53,286 nucleotides of DNA from Candidatus Thorarchaeota archaeon (GTDB taxonomy: Archaea; Asgardarchaeota; Thorarchaeia; Thorarchaeales; Thorarchaeaceae), in contig JAEOSL010000011.1 of NCBI GenBank assembly GCA_016840385.1, forward strand, positions 1 through 53,286, read 5' to 3'. The notes under the pieces are model-generated. The model was not told the origin of the DNA and did not search any database. It saw only the letters and a program-made list of their open reading frames with translations. A program made the position numbers and the translations under genes. Below are positions 53,163-53,286 of this stretch, one piece after another. Every line of letters starts with the position of its first letter. Within the stretch, counting starts at the first letter, position 1.

Positions 53163-53286
53163 CAGAACCTAAATCTTACATTATGGTGAGTGAACCTCAA
53201 CTGTAAGAAATTTCTATGTTCCACCCTTCTCTTGCCAGTGTCACCACCTCTTCGTAATTCCGAGGAATAACAAAAATTAGCAAGAG
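53163..53286 (-). mobile_element. TnpB (IS605-type) element relic, copy 4, cut by the window end
   Basis: From AACCTAAATCTTACAT onward it is nearly identical to the right end of copy 1 (4846-4976): same inverted pair CTTACA/TGTAAG and the same continuation through the conserved 3' tnpB segment. It runs off the window, so whether a full TnpB lies beyond is unknown. Confidence 0.7.

Overview
The window comes from an archaeon, most likely an Asgard archaeon of the Thorarchaeota type. Archaeal markers are the uS13-uS4-uS11 ribosomal cluster, TiaS (agmatidine synthetase for tRNA-Ile2), a TrmB-type regulator, an archaeal Tsr3/DUF367 protein, a geranylgeranyl-reductase-like flavoprotein, an intron-containing tRNA-Ser and TATA/BRE-type promoters. 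The Asgard signal is a two-domain gelsolin protein (4150-4749) and two tandem Ras/Arf-like GTPases with an extra N-terminal domain (25.3-27.4 kb). Assignment to Thorarchaeota is inference from these families.

Layout. 0-4.1 kb: two unknown small genes, a ferredoxin that seems to lack its N-terminus, a beta-class DNA methyltransferase, an MCM-related protein without a recognisable ATPase site, and a TPR-like protein. 4.1-9 kb: gelsolin, a TnpB-element relic, a secreted BNR-repeat protein, an Xre regulator with two DUF2178-like membrane proteins, and an Fpg/Nei DNA glycosylase. 9-21.3 kb: an intact TnpB element, then a metabolic and housekeeping run: M20 peptidase, F420/LLM oxidoreductase, ITPase, TrmB regulator, an unknown HTH protein, RNase Z, GGR-like reductase, L-asparaginase and a TPR protein.

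21.4-24.8 kb is the most unusual segment. Two copies of a tRNA-Ser(GGA) region, one degenerate and one intact with two introns, bracket a small island. It holds a two-repeat CRISPR-like array, a trypco1-like small protein, a CHAT (caspase-fold) protease, a hairpin-rich spacer and a winged-helix protein. It looks like an uncharacterised conflict or defence cassette carried between tRNA repeats.

24.8-34 kb: the GTPase pair, TnpB deletion derivatives, the ribosomal cluster, TiaS with a zinc-finger partner, a second intact TnpB element and Tsr3. 34-53 kb is a cell-surface region: a string of secreted beta-propeller, beta-helix, LamG and Ig-like proteins, most with an N-terminal signal and a C-terminal membrane anchor. 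Interspersed are small membrane proteins, an ICMT-like methyltransferase, two related HTH proteins and a 1078-residue leucine-rich-repeat protein. Eight copies of a ~55-bp repeat, all in one orientation, sit in the spacers of this region only.

Mobile DNA is IS605/TnpB type without any TnpA. Two intact TnpB elements of ~1287 bp share matching ends, and four relics of a second TnpB family have lost the RuvC nuclease.
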